A program made the translations under genes and the position numbers. This document shows positions 27,163 through 41,188 of a stretch of 64,000 nucleotides of DNA, piece by piece. The notes beneath the pieces are model-generated. The model saw nothing but the letters and a program-made list of their open reading frames with translations. It was not told the origin of the DNA and did no database searches. This DNA is from Sapria himalayana (lineage: Eukaryota; Streptophyta; Magnoliopsida; Malpighiales; Rafflesiaceae). Location: the NCBI GenBank assembly GCA_029783825.1, contig JAREIK010005373.1, forward strand, positions 1-64,000, given 5' to 3'. Numbering within the stretch: the stretch's first letter is position 1; each line of letters opens with the position of its first letter.

Positions 27163-28371
27163 AACTACAAAAAAATATCTATTTAGCTAAGGAAATTTAA
27201 CTAGGCATAAATTTCATAGATAAATTAGCTAGGGATTAGCTAAGGTATAATAATGGATTTTTGATTTTACAATAAATTATAATTTTTTGATGGATTAGTG
27301 ATGAAAATGTTTGAATGAAAATCTTCCATCACTAAAATTATCGTAGATATTCGTTCAAAGAAAAGATGGAAATTTAGCGATGGAATTAGAGATGAAATAT
27401 CCCTAGCTAATTAGAACGAGACAAAACCCATCACTAAATTATTATTTAAATTTATTTTTTTATGATTTTATATATAATTGAAAGCCACTATTCCTTAAAT
27501 ATTTATTTTCTCAAAATATATGCATTTAGTTAGGGATTTTTCCCTATCTATTTGGGTTACTGATAATTTCCATCGCTAATCTTTAATGATTTAATTTTTT
27601 TAAGCATTATTTATTTTAATATTTTATCTAATTTTCTCTATTAAAGGTATGTCATGCTCTATAGATGAGCGATCCTTGAAAGACACAATCTCTTCATATA
27701 ATTATAGAAATATATATTATAAATTAAAATTTTAATAAATATATAAATATGACTAAAAATTTATTTTAAATTAGGCTAAAATAACTATTTTTTATTATAA
27801 ATTAATTAAAAATTATACAAACTTTTTTTCTGAAATTTTTAATTATGATATTTAAATATTTGTATTAAAAAACAGTATATAATTTATTATATAATTATAA
27901 TACTTTTTTAAATATTTTAATTAATAAATAAACATAAATAAAAATAACTACTAATAAAAAGTTAAAATAAACAATTATTTGATTAAATATAAAAATTTAT
28001 AAAAATATATGAATTAATGAATAAACAAGTAAACATTTATATTATTAAAGTTAAAAATTTTTTTTTATGATTGTAAGAATCTTTTAAAAATATAATGACT
28101 AAAAGATTTGAAATTTTTGAATAATAAAAAAAATTCTAATTTTTCATAAAATTAAAAAAAAATAAGTTGATATTTAAAGATTAATATATATATGTTTTAA
28201 TTACATCAAAAAAAATTTGATGATTTAAAAAATAAATATCTCAGTGTTTTTATTAAATGAACACTTAAATTATTCAAATTTATAATGACTAAAAGATTCA
28301 AATTTTATGGCTTTATAATTATTCCTATTATATTAATTAAAAATAAATTGAGTTCTTATAAATTTATAACC

Positions 28372-28410
<39 letters not shown>

Positions 28411-28720
28411 CTTTATTTTTATATATTATTATTTTATTTATTAATGAAATAATATCAATTATGGTTAAATAAAAATCTATTTCATTTTTTTAATAAATTA
28501 ATTATTTTTTATATTTTTAATTTACTTTTATATTTTTGTATCTTTATTTTCTATTTATTTACATCCAATTTAGTATTTATAGTTTCCTTGTCAAAAAATG
28601 CTAAGGCATTAAGCACTTATCATTTTTTCTATCTTTCAATGATGAAGAGAGGACAAGCAAAACGGGACTAAGGGAGCAACTTACAAAATCTATCTCTTCT
28701 TGTTACCAGGTAATATTAAT
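27163..28720 (+). other. 5' subterminal region and leader of CACTA element B
   Basis: The first 600 bases align by eye with the left end of element C: both contain tagctaattaga(t/a)cgagacaaa, (t/c)ccatcactaaat and gatccttgaaa. From 27700 to 28560 the sequence is AT-rich with no motif I can name, with (at)n at 28376-28404. Near 28560-28715 composition rises and a likely leader exon ends at ttgttaccag before gtaatatt, a plausible splice donor. No open frame of note. Confidence 0.65.
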
Positions 28721-29080
28721 ATATCTCTTCTCCTTCGGAATGTTATATATATATCTCTATCTCTATCAATTTAATTACCATTGGTAGATTTTGGTTGTTA
28801 TAGAATATTCGGGTTTGATTTTTTTTCTCCCAATTTTCCTTCTTTTTTCTTCTATTTTAATATCACTTATATGATTTTTACTCTACACTAGTAATGAAAC
28901 AATAAATGGTCAATCTAAACTTTGTTCTCTTAATATTTAAATTTTTAGGGTTTTAAATATTTCAAATACAAATTGTTTGCATATTGTTTTCTACTTTTGT
29001 AACTTAAAAAAATTATGCTTAATGTTTTTTCAGTCTGTAACTTAAGAAAAAACAAACTTAATGTTTATCAGTTATATTTT
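28721..29080. other. AT-rich intron-like sequence in element B, nothing recognised
   Basis: Follows the possible donor at 28713. Thymine-rich with no open frame longer than a few codons and no repeat of note. Confidence 0.4.
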
Positions 29081-31230
29081 TGTTGTCTCCAAAAATATTA
29101 TAAACAGATAATATTATATATAAACTTTTATACTTTTATATAATCGTATGACATAATATATTAATGTCTATACTTTAATATATATAAACATATTACATTA
29201 TATATAAACACCGATATGTTTATATAAACTTATATTGTTATATATAAATATTTATACATATGTATTAATGTTTATAAATATCTATACAACATTTACATAA
29301 AACTATCCATTTATATAATTTTATATATAACAATTATATAACATATAAAATGCTTATACATTTTTGTAAATATTTATTAACATATTAATTTTTATATAAA
29401 TATATAATATTTATAATGTTTAAATAAATGTGATATATATATTATATAAAATTTATAAAAGTGTTACATATATATAATTATATATAAATAAGATTTATAA
29501 AAATATTTAAGAACAAATATTATATTTAAACACTTGTATAATTATATAATCATATACCATTATATATAAAAGTATTTATATCTATATTCAATATTATGTA
29601 AACTAATTTTATAACTATATGTATTACTAGACAAAACTATTTTTTTAACTATATAATAATTTATAACTATATGTAAATTCAATATAACTATATTTCTAAC
29701 AAAATATACTATATGTATAATAATATATAACTATATATAATTGTATTTTACTAAATCTAAAACTATAAAAATGTTATATATAATTATATCTTTAACTACA
29801 TATACATATATATCTATATGTGAATAACTATATATAAATATTTGTATAACTATGTAACACTCTATATAATTAAATATAACTATATTTGTAACTATGTATA
29901 CATATATGTATTCATATAATTAAATCTATATATTTGTTTATAATGTAGTATAGATTTATGTATAACTACTTATAACTACTTGTATGAATATATCTATATA
30001 TAACTATATGTTTAACTATATATAAGTCTATTTTTAACTATGTATACTATAGGTTTAACTATATGTTTAACTAAAAAAATATATAAGTCTATTTATAACT
30101 ATATATAACTATATGTTTAACTATAGTTATAACTACTTATAACTATGTCTTTGACTATATGTATAACTAAAAAAATAGTATACATAACTATATTTAAATA
30201 TATAAATAACAACATATATTCAATATACATTTTTATATATTAGTATATAAAAATATATTTTACTATATCTATACCTATACATAAGTATATGTATAAATAA
30301 ATAAAATTAAAAGTACAAATCGATATACTTACATGTATAAATATAACTATATGTGTAAATATATGTAAAACCACATGTAATTATATTTATAATTACATGT
30401 ATAACAACATACAACATTTTGTTTAACTACATGTGTATAACTATATATAAATATATGTATTACTATGTAACACTTTATATAATTAATTATAATTGTATTT
30501 ATAACTATGTATACATATATGTAAATCTATATATTTGTTTATAACTTTGTATACATTTATGTATAACTACATATACTACTTGTATGAATATATCTATATA
30601 TATATATATATATCTATATGCTTAACTATATATGACTCTATTTTCAACTATATATACTATAATTATAATAACATATAACGATAAATAATTGTCTTTGACT
30701 ACCTGTATAACTATAAAAACATTTTACATAACTATATTTAAATATATAATTAACAATATATATTTAATATACATTTTAATATATTTGTATATAAAAATGT
30801 ATTTTACTATATCTATACCTATAAATAATTATATGTGCACATATATAAATTTATATAAAAAATAAATATATATCTACTTGTAAAAATTAAAGTATAACTA
30901 TATGTGTAACTATATGTATAACAACACGTAACTATATTTATAATTACTGTATAACAACATACAACATTATGTCTAACTACATGTGTATAACTATATATAA
31001 ATATTTGTATAACTATGTAATATTCTATATAATTAAATATAACTATATTTGTAACTATGTATACATATATGTAAATCTATATTTTTGGTTATAACTTTGT
31101 ATATATTTATGTATAACTACATATAACTACTTGTATGAATATATCTATATATAACTATATGTTTAACTATATCTAACTATTTATAACTACATATACTAGT
31201 TATATAATAACATATAATTATAAATGGGAT
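29081..31230. repeat. AT-rich tandem region with about 550-613 bp higher-order units
   Basis: About 2.1 kb made of tataactatat, tatataaac and similar short words with little G or C. A longer landmark, actatgtatacatatatgta, occurs at 29891, 30504 and 31054 and is followed each time by cttgtatgaatatatctata and gtttaactatat-type text. The spacing of 613 and 550 bases indicates three degenerate large units. Nothing in it looks coding. Confidence 0.8.
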
Positions 31231-31469
31231 ATTACTAATTTGTTGCACTAACTTGAATTTAAATGGAAAATGATATAATATCAACAATATCTAAGCACAT
31301 CGCATTCGTTCAATATAGCATACTATTGAAATAAGTGTCGTACTCTTACCTAATCCCACCCCTTGGGCCTCTAGCTCATATATGAACTTATGTATGACAA
31401 AAGATGTAATATATGATAGGTTTGTATAGAAGAAATATGTTTGTTCTTTTTTGTATTTCCTCATTCTAA

Positions 31470-31767
31470 CACTACATTCTCTATGTGTCTCTCTCTCCCT
31501 CTATCATTCTTCCTGTGTCACTCTCTCTCCCTCTTTTTCTTTTTGTGTCACACACACTCTCTCTTTCTGTCGCTCGCTTGCTATTTTCTTTCCTGTAGTA
31601 TTTATTTTTTTGCTTTTTCTTTTTCTCTCTCCGTCTCCCTCTCTATCTCTCTCCCTTATCTCTCTCTCTCTCCCTTCTCTCTCTCTCTCCCTCTCTCTCC
31701 CCCCTTTCTCTCTTTCTCTCTCTTTCCCATTTCTCTCTCTTTCTCTCCCTCCTTTCTCTCTCTCAAC
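31470..31767 (+). repeat. CT-rich (polypyrimidine) tract
   Basis: About 300 bases of ctctctctcc and tttctctctctc on the + strand, ending at caacaaagaag, where the DUF4216 tail of element B resumes. Overlapping open frames (Leu/Ser/Phe-rich in two phases) are low-complexity artefacts. The abrupt transition suggests that a deletion or expansion joined this tract to coding sequence. Confidence 0.9.
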
Positions 31768-33665
31768 AAAGAAGTGCAGACATAACTATTGCACCAGCAT
31801 TCTAAGAAGATGACATAAATAATATTGAGCATGTGCATTTAGATGATGATCTAGTAAATTTATGTGACTCAAATGGTGGCCTAATAGAAATTGGTGATGA
31901 TCAATTTCTATCAGAAGATGAGTTGGAACTCCCATCAAAATCAGATGAAATGTCAGAAGATCAATTAGAGAATGATAATTATGCCGATAATTAAATTGGT
32001 ATAATTGTATTATAATATTAAACTATCATAAACTTTCTATATTTTGATGAAATCTATTGGTGTGTTTTATTATAAAATGCATGGTTCTTCATCATATCTC
32101 TATTATTTGTTCTATGTTTTTATTTTTTGTATAGTAGATGACACCTAAAGGACGTGACCATGGTGGAGGTGGACAAGACGTATAATGGACCAAATTTATC
32201 TAGTATTTTATACCATGTTACAAATTTATTATCATCTCATACCCACCATATCCAAACTTAAACATCACAAACATCATCTCCATTTTTATCGCCACCACCA
32301 TCATTGACACCTTTACTATCACCTTTATCAGATATAAGCCCACTACGCATTGTCCTTCCTGCAAACACTTTTGATCCATCACCATCTTATACACTACATT
32401 TTATACCGATAGTTACCTCATTTATAAAATCATCGATGTCATCAAGTGTTGTGCCTTCTTCTGCATTCAATGTTAAGTTAGTAATTGAGATTGTGGATGA
32501 GAGGTATAAGAAATATTTAAATATTACTAGAATAAAATATTATGATGTTCTTGTTAATATTTTTTTTATATATAGTTATGATTTGTTTTTTTTCAATGTT
32601 ATTTATTTATCTGTATTGTTTTATTCTATCTCTCAAGTTTTCGGCTATAATTACAATGTCTTTCAAGAAAATTGTTGATTCTAAAACATTATCATGGTAT
32701 AAAGTTTTTGAATCAACAAAAGAGTCTAATTCTAATGACTTCGGGTAAAAATAATGAAACAAATGCATTGAAAATTAAGTATCTACTTAGTTGACTATTA
32801 TGTTGGTTTTTATTCAAGTAGCAAATAATTATGTCCCTGTTATTAATATAATTTTTTTTGTGATATTTCTATATATAGAATAAATGCACATGGGCACTCA
32901 AATTTGATGGAAAGATAAAATCATTATGAGAGAGCAAAACTACTGAATGCTATTGTGATTTTGTCTATAAATTGAAAAATATAAAAGAAAAAGCTAAATT
33001 TATATTCGAGTATGACTGGTCCGAGTGGCTTAAGTATTGGGAGGAGCAATATGTTTAAAAAATCATAGATTACCAGCAAAAATTAATGAACTGGGGTAGC
33101 CGGACTAGGTACAGAAATTTCTAGCCACACAGGAGGGTCAAAGTCGAGCATTGAGCATGCTCGAGATTTAGTATAATTTTAAAATTTTTATTATTTATAT
33201 ATTTAGTGATTGTCCTAATAATCTAAATAAATTTAATCAATGCATAGTTTTATTAATTTTGTTAAATTTTTAATCATTTGTTATTTTATGACTTAATAAA
33301 TACATACTCGAGGCTGGATAATTGAGTTGAGATCCTAATTTTTATGAGATTTTCAGAAAGATACATGTGAAAAAGCAAATTGTCAGTTTGTTGACAGCAA
33401 GTCTCAGATGATTGCTATAAGAATCTGTTATATTAATAAAATATAATAGTACCACATTAAATTTTGAAAGTTGTTTGGAATGCAAAATATAAAACAATTT
33501 TATGTATATCTATAATAGTATTTTTAACAATTTTATCACAAAAATTAATGGAGGAATGTGTGACAACTACTTCTCAACATGTTGAGGGTTTTATGGATCT
33601 TCAATAATTTACTATGATTCTATCTATTTAGAGACCATAGGAGGTCATAAGAAGCAGCTAGTGTA
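31768..33665 (+). pseudogene. DUF4216 tail and TNPA-like gene remnant of element B
   Basis: 31768-31860 matches the DUF4216 tail of element A (aagtgcagac then aataatattgagcatgtgca). The TNPA-like part follows: a Pro/Ser leader (32290-32430), VIEIVDERYKKYLNITRI (32475-32530), ITMSFKKIVDSKTLSWYKVF (32645-32710), a WYLEFV-like block and EWLKYW (32920-33060), RYRN and KVEH motifs (33100-33150), an FVDSKSQMI block (33380-33410) and the MEECVTTTS/DLQ block (33545-33610). It ends abruptly near 33660. Several stops are present. It is colinear with A and C, which supports the exon assignment. Confidence 0.75.
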
Positions 33666-34113
33666 CCATGCCATGCCTGGCCCATCATGGTTCTGTGAGG
33701 ATAAGCCCTGCATGGGCACCTGCCCCAAAATCCACCGGGATCGGCCTAGTTCGGCCTGATTCGGGACATGCCAACACCCAAATTTTTTTAAAAAAGTATG
33801 GATTCACGACATGCCTCCATGCCACCTCCACCCTTTAATGGCTCCACTAGCTTTGCCCATTGGGCGTCGGCTCACCGTGACCACACTCAGTGTGTGGTCA
33901 CATCTGACGTGCCCCAAAGCCAGGCCCTCGTGATGTGCTTGGCATGGAACGTGGGCTAAATTCTTTCGGCCTGGCTGGGCACGACCGGTTCCGTGGGTGT
34001 GCCCGGCACGGGCCCGTGCACAGCATAGTAGCATGCAATGTCGGCCTAGGGACAGCCAAATCATGTTGTGCCTCGTGAAAGGTCGGGCCGGCCTAGCCTA
34101 TTTGACACCTCTA
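33666..34113 (-). mobile_element. hAT terminal fragment or hAT-derived MITE
   Basis: GC-rich segment in an AT-rich background, with cggcctgg, gcacgggcccgtgc and gtcgggccggcc words. It ends tttgacacctcta at 34113. Read on the minus strand this is tagaggtgtcaaa, the same terminus as hAT 1 (48114) and hAT 2 (52831), and the following bases are also homologous. No transposase is inside. The left boundary (about 33666) is where TNPA similarity stops. The TATC array starts immediately after 34113. Confidence 0.75.
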
Positions 34114-35880
34114 ATCTATCTATCTATCATTATGTTAGTCTCTCTATCTATTTATTTATCTATCTATCTGTATATATATTTGTCAATATATCTGTCTACC
34201 TATTAATCTATCTATCTATATGACTATCTATCTATTTATTTATCTCTATGTCTATGTATTTCTTTATCTATCTATCTGTCTATAAATATGTTTATCATTC
34301 TTTATATCTATCTATATATCAATTTGTCAAACTATCCATTTATCTTTTTTTCTATCTATTTCTCTATTATTCTATCTATTTATCTATCTATTTATCTGTC
34401 TGTCTGTCTCTATGTATATCTATCTATCTATCTTTGTCTCTATCTATCTATTTCTCTAAATATCAATCAATTTATCAATATGTTGGTCTAGATATCTATC
34501 TATATGTGTGTCTATCTATCTATATTTCCATCTATCTATTTATATGTTTATTAATCTGTCAATCTTTTTGTCTATTTATCTATCTATATATTTATCTATC
34601 TACCTATTTATTTACTTGTCTATCTGAATGTCTATTTATCACATTATCAATCTTTCTATTTATCTTTCTATCTATCTATTTTGTCATGTATCTTTCTATC
34701 TATCTATTTTGTCATGTATCTTTCTATCTATCTATTTTGTCATGTATCTTTCTATCTATCTATTTGTCTATCTATCTCTCTATGTATCTATCTATCTATC
34801 TATTTGTATATCAATATACCTATAAATCTATCTATCAATCTCTCTATAAATATGTCTATCAATCTATCTATGAATCTATTTTTCAATTGGTCTATCAATA
34901 TATCTATCAATGTGTATATAAATCAATCTCTTTATATATCTATCATTTTGTCTATATATCTATCTATCTATAAAACTTTTTATTTGTATGTATATTTGCA
35001 TATATACCAATCTATCTATTATTATATGTATATATATGTCTATCTATATGTCTATGTATCTATCTATCTATTTGTCAATCAATTTTTTTATATAACTATC
35101 TATCTATATATCTGTTTGTCTAACTATCTGTATATCAATCTGTCTATCTATTTCTCTAATTATTTGTCTATCTATATGTCTATATACATGTCTATCTTTT
35201 TATCTATATTCTATTTATATATTTGTCCATTTATCTGTCTATTTATCTAGGTATCTATTTGTCTATCTATCTATATATCTATTTGTCTATCTCTCAATTT
35301 ATCTATCTGTCTATTTACTTGTCTAATAATCTATATATCTATCTATCTATGTATCTTTATTTCTATCTGCCTATCTTTTTGTCTATCTATATGTCAATAA
35401 ATCTATCTATCTATTTGTCTATAAATCTATCTATCTATCTGTCTGTTTGCCTATCTGTCTATCAATAAGACTATCAATCTTTCTATCAAACTATCTATCT
35501 AGCTATCTATCTATCTAATAATCTATCTATCTATAAATATAAATATCAATCTAATATCATTTTATCTGTATTCTTTCAATCTAATTATCTATCTATATGT
35601 TTATCTATCTTTCAATCTAATTATCTATCTATCTGTCTATCAATTTGCCTATCTATCTATTAATCTTTCTATCTATCTATATATCTATCTATCTATCTAT
35701 ATATCTGTATATCTTTTTGTTTATTTATCTTCTATGTATCTATATATCTATCTATCTAACTACCTATGTATTTGCCTACCTACCTATCTATTGATTAATC
35801 TATCTTTCAGTCTATCTATCTTTCTATCTATATATCTATTTGTCTATCTATCTATCTATTTGTCTGTCTGTATGTTTATC

Positions 35881-35911
<31 letters not shown>

Positions 35912-36661
35912 CTTTCTGTTTGTCTATCTATCTATCTGTCTATCTATCTATTTGTCTATTTATCTATCTATCTGTCTGTCTGTCTATTTATCAGTCTATC
36001 TATCAGTCTATCGATCTGTCTGTCTGGCTGTCTGCATATCTATCTATATATCTATCTATTGATATGTCGATGTATCTATCTATCATTCTATTTTTCTATT
36101 TATCATTCTTTCTATATATCTATCAATCTATTTTACTATGTTTTTCTCTATCTATCTTTATTTCTATATGTCTATCTATCTATGTAGCTTTATATCTATC
36201 TATCTATATATCTATTTGTCCATCTATTTTTCAATCTATCTTTTTATTGATTTATCTGACTGTCTATATGTCTATCTATCATTCTATCAATTTCTCTTTC
36301 AATCAATCTATCAATTTGTTTATCAATCTGCCTATTAATCTATCTATCATTCTATCTATATATTTTTCTATCTATATATCTATCTATCTACCTATCTGTT
36401 GATCTATCTATATGTCTGTCTTTCTATGTGTCTATCTCTCTATCTATCTATCTATCTATCAGTCTTTCTATTTATCTATTTATCTATATGTCTATCTATT
36501 ATCACTCTATCTGTCTATGTATTTTGCTATCTATCTGTGTATTTATTTGTCTATCTAGCTATCTATCTATAAATATATCACTTTATCTATCTACTGATCT
36601 AACTTTCTATCTATATCTTTATCTATCTTTCTTTCTTTCTTTCTTTCTGGCTATCTATCAG

Positions 36662-36694
<33 letters not shown>

Positions 36695-37173
36695 TTATTT
36701 GTCTATTATTTGTCCATCTATCTATCTTTCTACAAATTTCTGTATAAATCAATCTATCTATATATCTATTTATCAATCTATCTATCAATTTATATATATC
36801 TTTATCTATCTATCTAATAATCTTTCAAACTATCTATCTATATATGTATCTATTAGTTGATATATGTCTAACTAACTTTCTATCTATGATTTTGTCTATC
36901 TTTTTGTCTATCTATCGGTGAATAAATAATTATATTAATCTTTCTATAAATTAGTCTATCAATCAATAAATCTATCTGTCTATAATTATTTCAATCAATC
37001 TTTCTATCTATCTTTCTATATATCTATCAATCTGTCTATCTATCTATCTCTCTATCTATCTATATATCTATCTAATTATCTGTCTATCAATTTCTTTATC
37101 TACATGTCTATCAAAGTATCAATTAATCTATATATCAATTTATTTATAAATCTTTATATCATTCAATCATATA

Positions 37174-37214
<41 letters not shown>

Positions 37215-39165
37215 AAAATGTTTATCTATCTTTCTATGTAATCACCTGTCTATCTATTTTCTATCTATCTATTTTATATCTATCTATCTTTCTATTTATC
37301 TATCATTCTATATTTTTATCTGTTAATCTTTTTATCTATCAATTAATATATCTATCAATCTATATATTTGTATATCTATCTGTATATTTATCTATGTATT
37401 TCTTTCTCTCTCTTTCTATCCATCTGTATATTTATTAGTCTATCTATTTATCTATCTATTTTTGTGTCAATATATCTCACTATCTAATTATATACCTATT
37501 TGTCTTTCAATATGTCTATCTATCTGTTTATCAATATGTCTATCAATTTGTCTAGCAATCTGTCTATAAATCTTTGTATTAATCTATCTATCTATCTATG
37601 TGGCATTCTATCTGTCTATATATATATATATATGTACGTCTATTTATCTATCTATCTTTTTATCTATCTATCTATCTTTTTATCTATCTACCTTTCTAAC
37701 TATTTATCTATAAATTTGTCTATCAATCTATCTATGTATCTATGTATCTTTATATCTATATATCATCTCTATTTGTTTATCTATTTATCTATCAATGTGT
37801 CTATCTATCTATCTATCTGCATATCTTTCTATCTAACTAACTATCTATCTATTTATCTATATATCTATTTATCTTTCTGTCAATCTATTTCTATTTATAT
37901 CTGTGTATCTTATTATCTATATATATGTTTATCTATATACCTATCTATCAGTCTATTAATCTATCTATTTATCTGTCTTTGTATCTATCTGTCTATTTAT
38001 CTATCTAAATTTCTATCTATCTATCTTTCTATCTATCTATTTATCCTTCTATATATATATATATATATCTTTATCTATTTGTCTAAAATGTGTATAACAC
38101 TCTATCTATATATCTATTTATCTATCTTTCTATTTTTCTATCTTTTTATTTTTCAATCTATCTATAAATCTATATATTAATCTATCTATTAATATGTCTA
38201 TCAATCTTTTAATCAATCTATCTATTAATCTATCTATCTATCTATCAATATATCTATCAATTTATCAATCTATTTAAAATATATATATTTTTTTGTCTAT
38301 CTATTTATTTATCTATATGTCTATCTATCTATTTATCTACTTGTATATCTAATTGTCTATCTATCTATCTAGCTATATATATTTCGATCTATATATCTAA
38401 CAATCTTATTGTATATCTATCTTTCCTTCAATCTCATTATCAATCTTTCTATCAATCTATATATATATATATATATCTATCTATCTGTCTATCTATATAA
38501 CTATCTATTTTTCTTTCTATTTGTCTATTTAACTACTTATGTATTTTTATATCTATCAATCTATTTATCAATCAGTCAATCAATAAATCAATCTAACTGT
38601 CAATCAATCTATCTATCTATCTAATTATTTATCTATCTATCTTTTTATCTGTCTATCTATTGATCTATCTATATATATATATCTTTATCTATCTATCTAT
38701 CTAATAATCTATCTAACTATCAAATTATCTATTTATCTATCTATTTATCTATCTATCTAAATATCTACATGTCTTTCTATCTGTCTATCTTTTTTACCAT
38801 ATATCATTCATTCTATCTTTCTATCAATCTGTTTATAAATCTTTTTATCAATCTATCTATCAAACTTTTTATTAATCTATCAATCAATCTATCTATCTAT
38901 CTATATTTGTATCTATTTGTCTACTTATCTATTTTTCTATCAATCTCACTATTAATCTATCTATTAAACTATTAATAATCAATCAATCCATATATCTTTT
39001 TATCTATCAATTTCTTTATTTATCTAACTATTTATCAGTATATATATCTTTCATTCTATCTATCAATCTTTTAGTCTTTATATAAATCTATCTATCAATC
39101 AATTTGTATATCTATCTATCTGTCAATCAATCAATCATTCTATCTGTCTGTCTATTTAACTATCA

Positions 39166-39199
<34 letters not shown>

Positions 39200-41188
39200 T
39201 ACTTCTATCTATCTATCTATCAATATATCTCTTTATCTATCTTTCTATTTGTTTATCTGTATGTCAATCTATATATTTATTTTTCTATCTTTCTATAAAT
39301 AAATCTATCTATTTGTCTATCTATCTATCTTTATATCTATCTATCTTTCAATTTGTTTGTCTATCTATCTATCTATCTACCTACCTATCTACCAATCTAT
39401 CTATCTATCAGTATATTGATCTATTTGTCTAACTTTATGTCTTTATATTTGCCTATCTATCTATCTATCAATTTTTCTCTATCTATCTATCTATATATAT
39501 ATCTATATGTCTATCTATTTGTCTATCTATTTGTATATCTTTCTATCTATCTATCTATATATTTGTCTATCTATCTATATATCTATCTATCTATCAATTT
39601 ATCTATATGTATATCTATTTATCTATTTATCTATCTTTCTATCTATCTATATTTCTAACAATCTCTCTGTAAGCCTATCTATCAATCTATGTATTAATCT
39701 ATCTATTAATCTATCTATCATTCTATCTATCTATTTGTCTTTCAACCTATCTACATATCTATTTATCAATATGTCTGTCTACCTATCTATATATTAATAT
39801 GTCTATCTCTCTATCTATCTGTTTATCTATTCGTCTATCTATCTATCTATCTATCAGTCTATCAATCTATCTTTCTATCTATTTATATATTTATCTATCT
39901 TTTTCTCTTTATCTATTTATCTATTTATCTGTATATATGTCTATCTATATATATCTCTATCAATCTAATCTCTCTATATATCTATCTTTGTATCTATCTT
40001 TCTATCTATATGTCTATCTTTCTGTCGATAAATTTGTCTATCTACCAGTCTATCAATTTGTTTATAAATTTATTTATCAATCTATCTATCATTCTATTTT
40101 TCAATCTTTTTAAGAATCTATTTATCTATTTATCTATCTATCTGTCTATCAATCAATCAATCTATCTATCTATCAATCTATCTTTCTATCTATTTATCTA
40201 CTTATTTATCTATAATTTGTCTATCTATGTTTCTATCAATCTGTCAATCTATCTTTTTATCTAACTATATATCTACATATCTATTTTTCTATCTATTTGT
40301 CTATCTAACTATCTATCTATTGGTTTATCTATCATTTTATTTCTCTATCTATCACTCTTTATATATATATATATATCTATCTATCTATCTATCTATTTGT
40401 CTATCTATCAGTCAATCATTCTATTTGTATATCTATCTATCTATCTATTTTTCTATCTATCTGGCATTCTATCTATCAGTATATCTATCTTTCTATCAAT
40501 ATGTCAATCTAGTTATCTATCTATTTGTCCATCTATTTATTGATCGGTCTATCTATCTATCTATTTGTCTATCTATTTGTCTATCTTTCTATCTATCAAT
40601 CTAACTATCAGTCTATCTATCTGTATATTAATTTGTCTATCTATCAATCTCTCTATTTGTATATCTTTCTAACTACCTATCTATCTATTTGTCTAACTAT
40701 TTGCCTATCGCTCTGTTTATCTATATGTCTATCTATCTTTTTATATATTTGTTTATCTATCTTTTTATCTATTTGTCTATCAATCTATCTATTTGTTTGT
40801 CTATCTATCTATTGACATATTTATCTATCTACCAATTTATTTGTCTATATATATGTCTATCTATATTTTTATCTTTCTATCTTTTAATTTGTCTATCTAT
40901 TTATCTAAATATCTATCTGTCTATCTATCTCTCTATCTATTTGTATTTATATCTGTCTATCTATGTGTCTATCTATCTTTCTATCAATCAACTATCTATC
41001 TGTCTATTAATCTGTCTATCAATCTTTCTATCAATTTGTTTATCAAATCTATCAATTTAATCTATCTTTTTATATGTCTATCTATCTATATGTCTATCTA
41101 TCTAACTATCAATCATTCAATAAATTTATCTATTTTTCTATCTATCTATCTATCAATGTATTTGTCTATCTATCTATATAGCTATATG
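34114..41188 (+). repeat. TATC tetranucleotide array, 7.1 kb
   Basis: Same repeat family as 7126-27162 but in reverse orientation: (TATC)n with TGTC, AATC and TTTA variants. It starts after the hAT end and stops at the C terminus (cactaaaag, 41189). Contains (at)n at 37175-37211 and a 28-bp minisatellite. The + strand open frames (Ser-Ile-Tyr-Leu repeats) are artefacts. Confidence 0.97.
34681..34764 (+). repeat. 28-bp minisatellite, three exact copies
   Basis: The unit beginning ttgtcatgtatctttctatc starts at 34681, 34709 and 34737 with no visible difference. It is a recent local amplification of a longer word inside the TATC array. Confidence 0.92.

Larger units (their letters stand above)
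27163..33665 (+). mobile_element. CACTA element B, 5' end present, 3' end missing
   Basis: Starts aactacaaaaaaatatc (27163), one base from CACTACAAAAA, followed by subterminal motifs (tagctagggatt, tagcgatggaatt) colinear with the left end of element C (41189-41740). Then come an AT-rich leader, a long AT-rich repeat region, a CT-rich tract, the tail of DUF4216 (31768 onward), and TNPA-like exons up to about 33660. TNP2 and DUF4218 are absent. The TNPA C-terminal exons and right TIR are replaced by hAT-derived sequence and the TATC array, so B is a truncated non-autonomous copy. Confidence 0.8.

Noticed and set aside
31441..31813. Two overlapping 114-120 codon frames rich in Leu, Ser and Phe
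   Set aside because: They are the CT-rich tract translated in two phases; no signal of selection.
33804..34064. 86-codon minus-strand frame in GC-rich DNA
   Set aside because: It lies in the hAT terminal repeat region; GC-rich composition yields open frames by chance.
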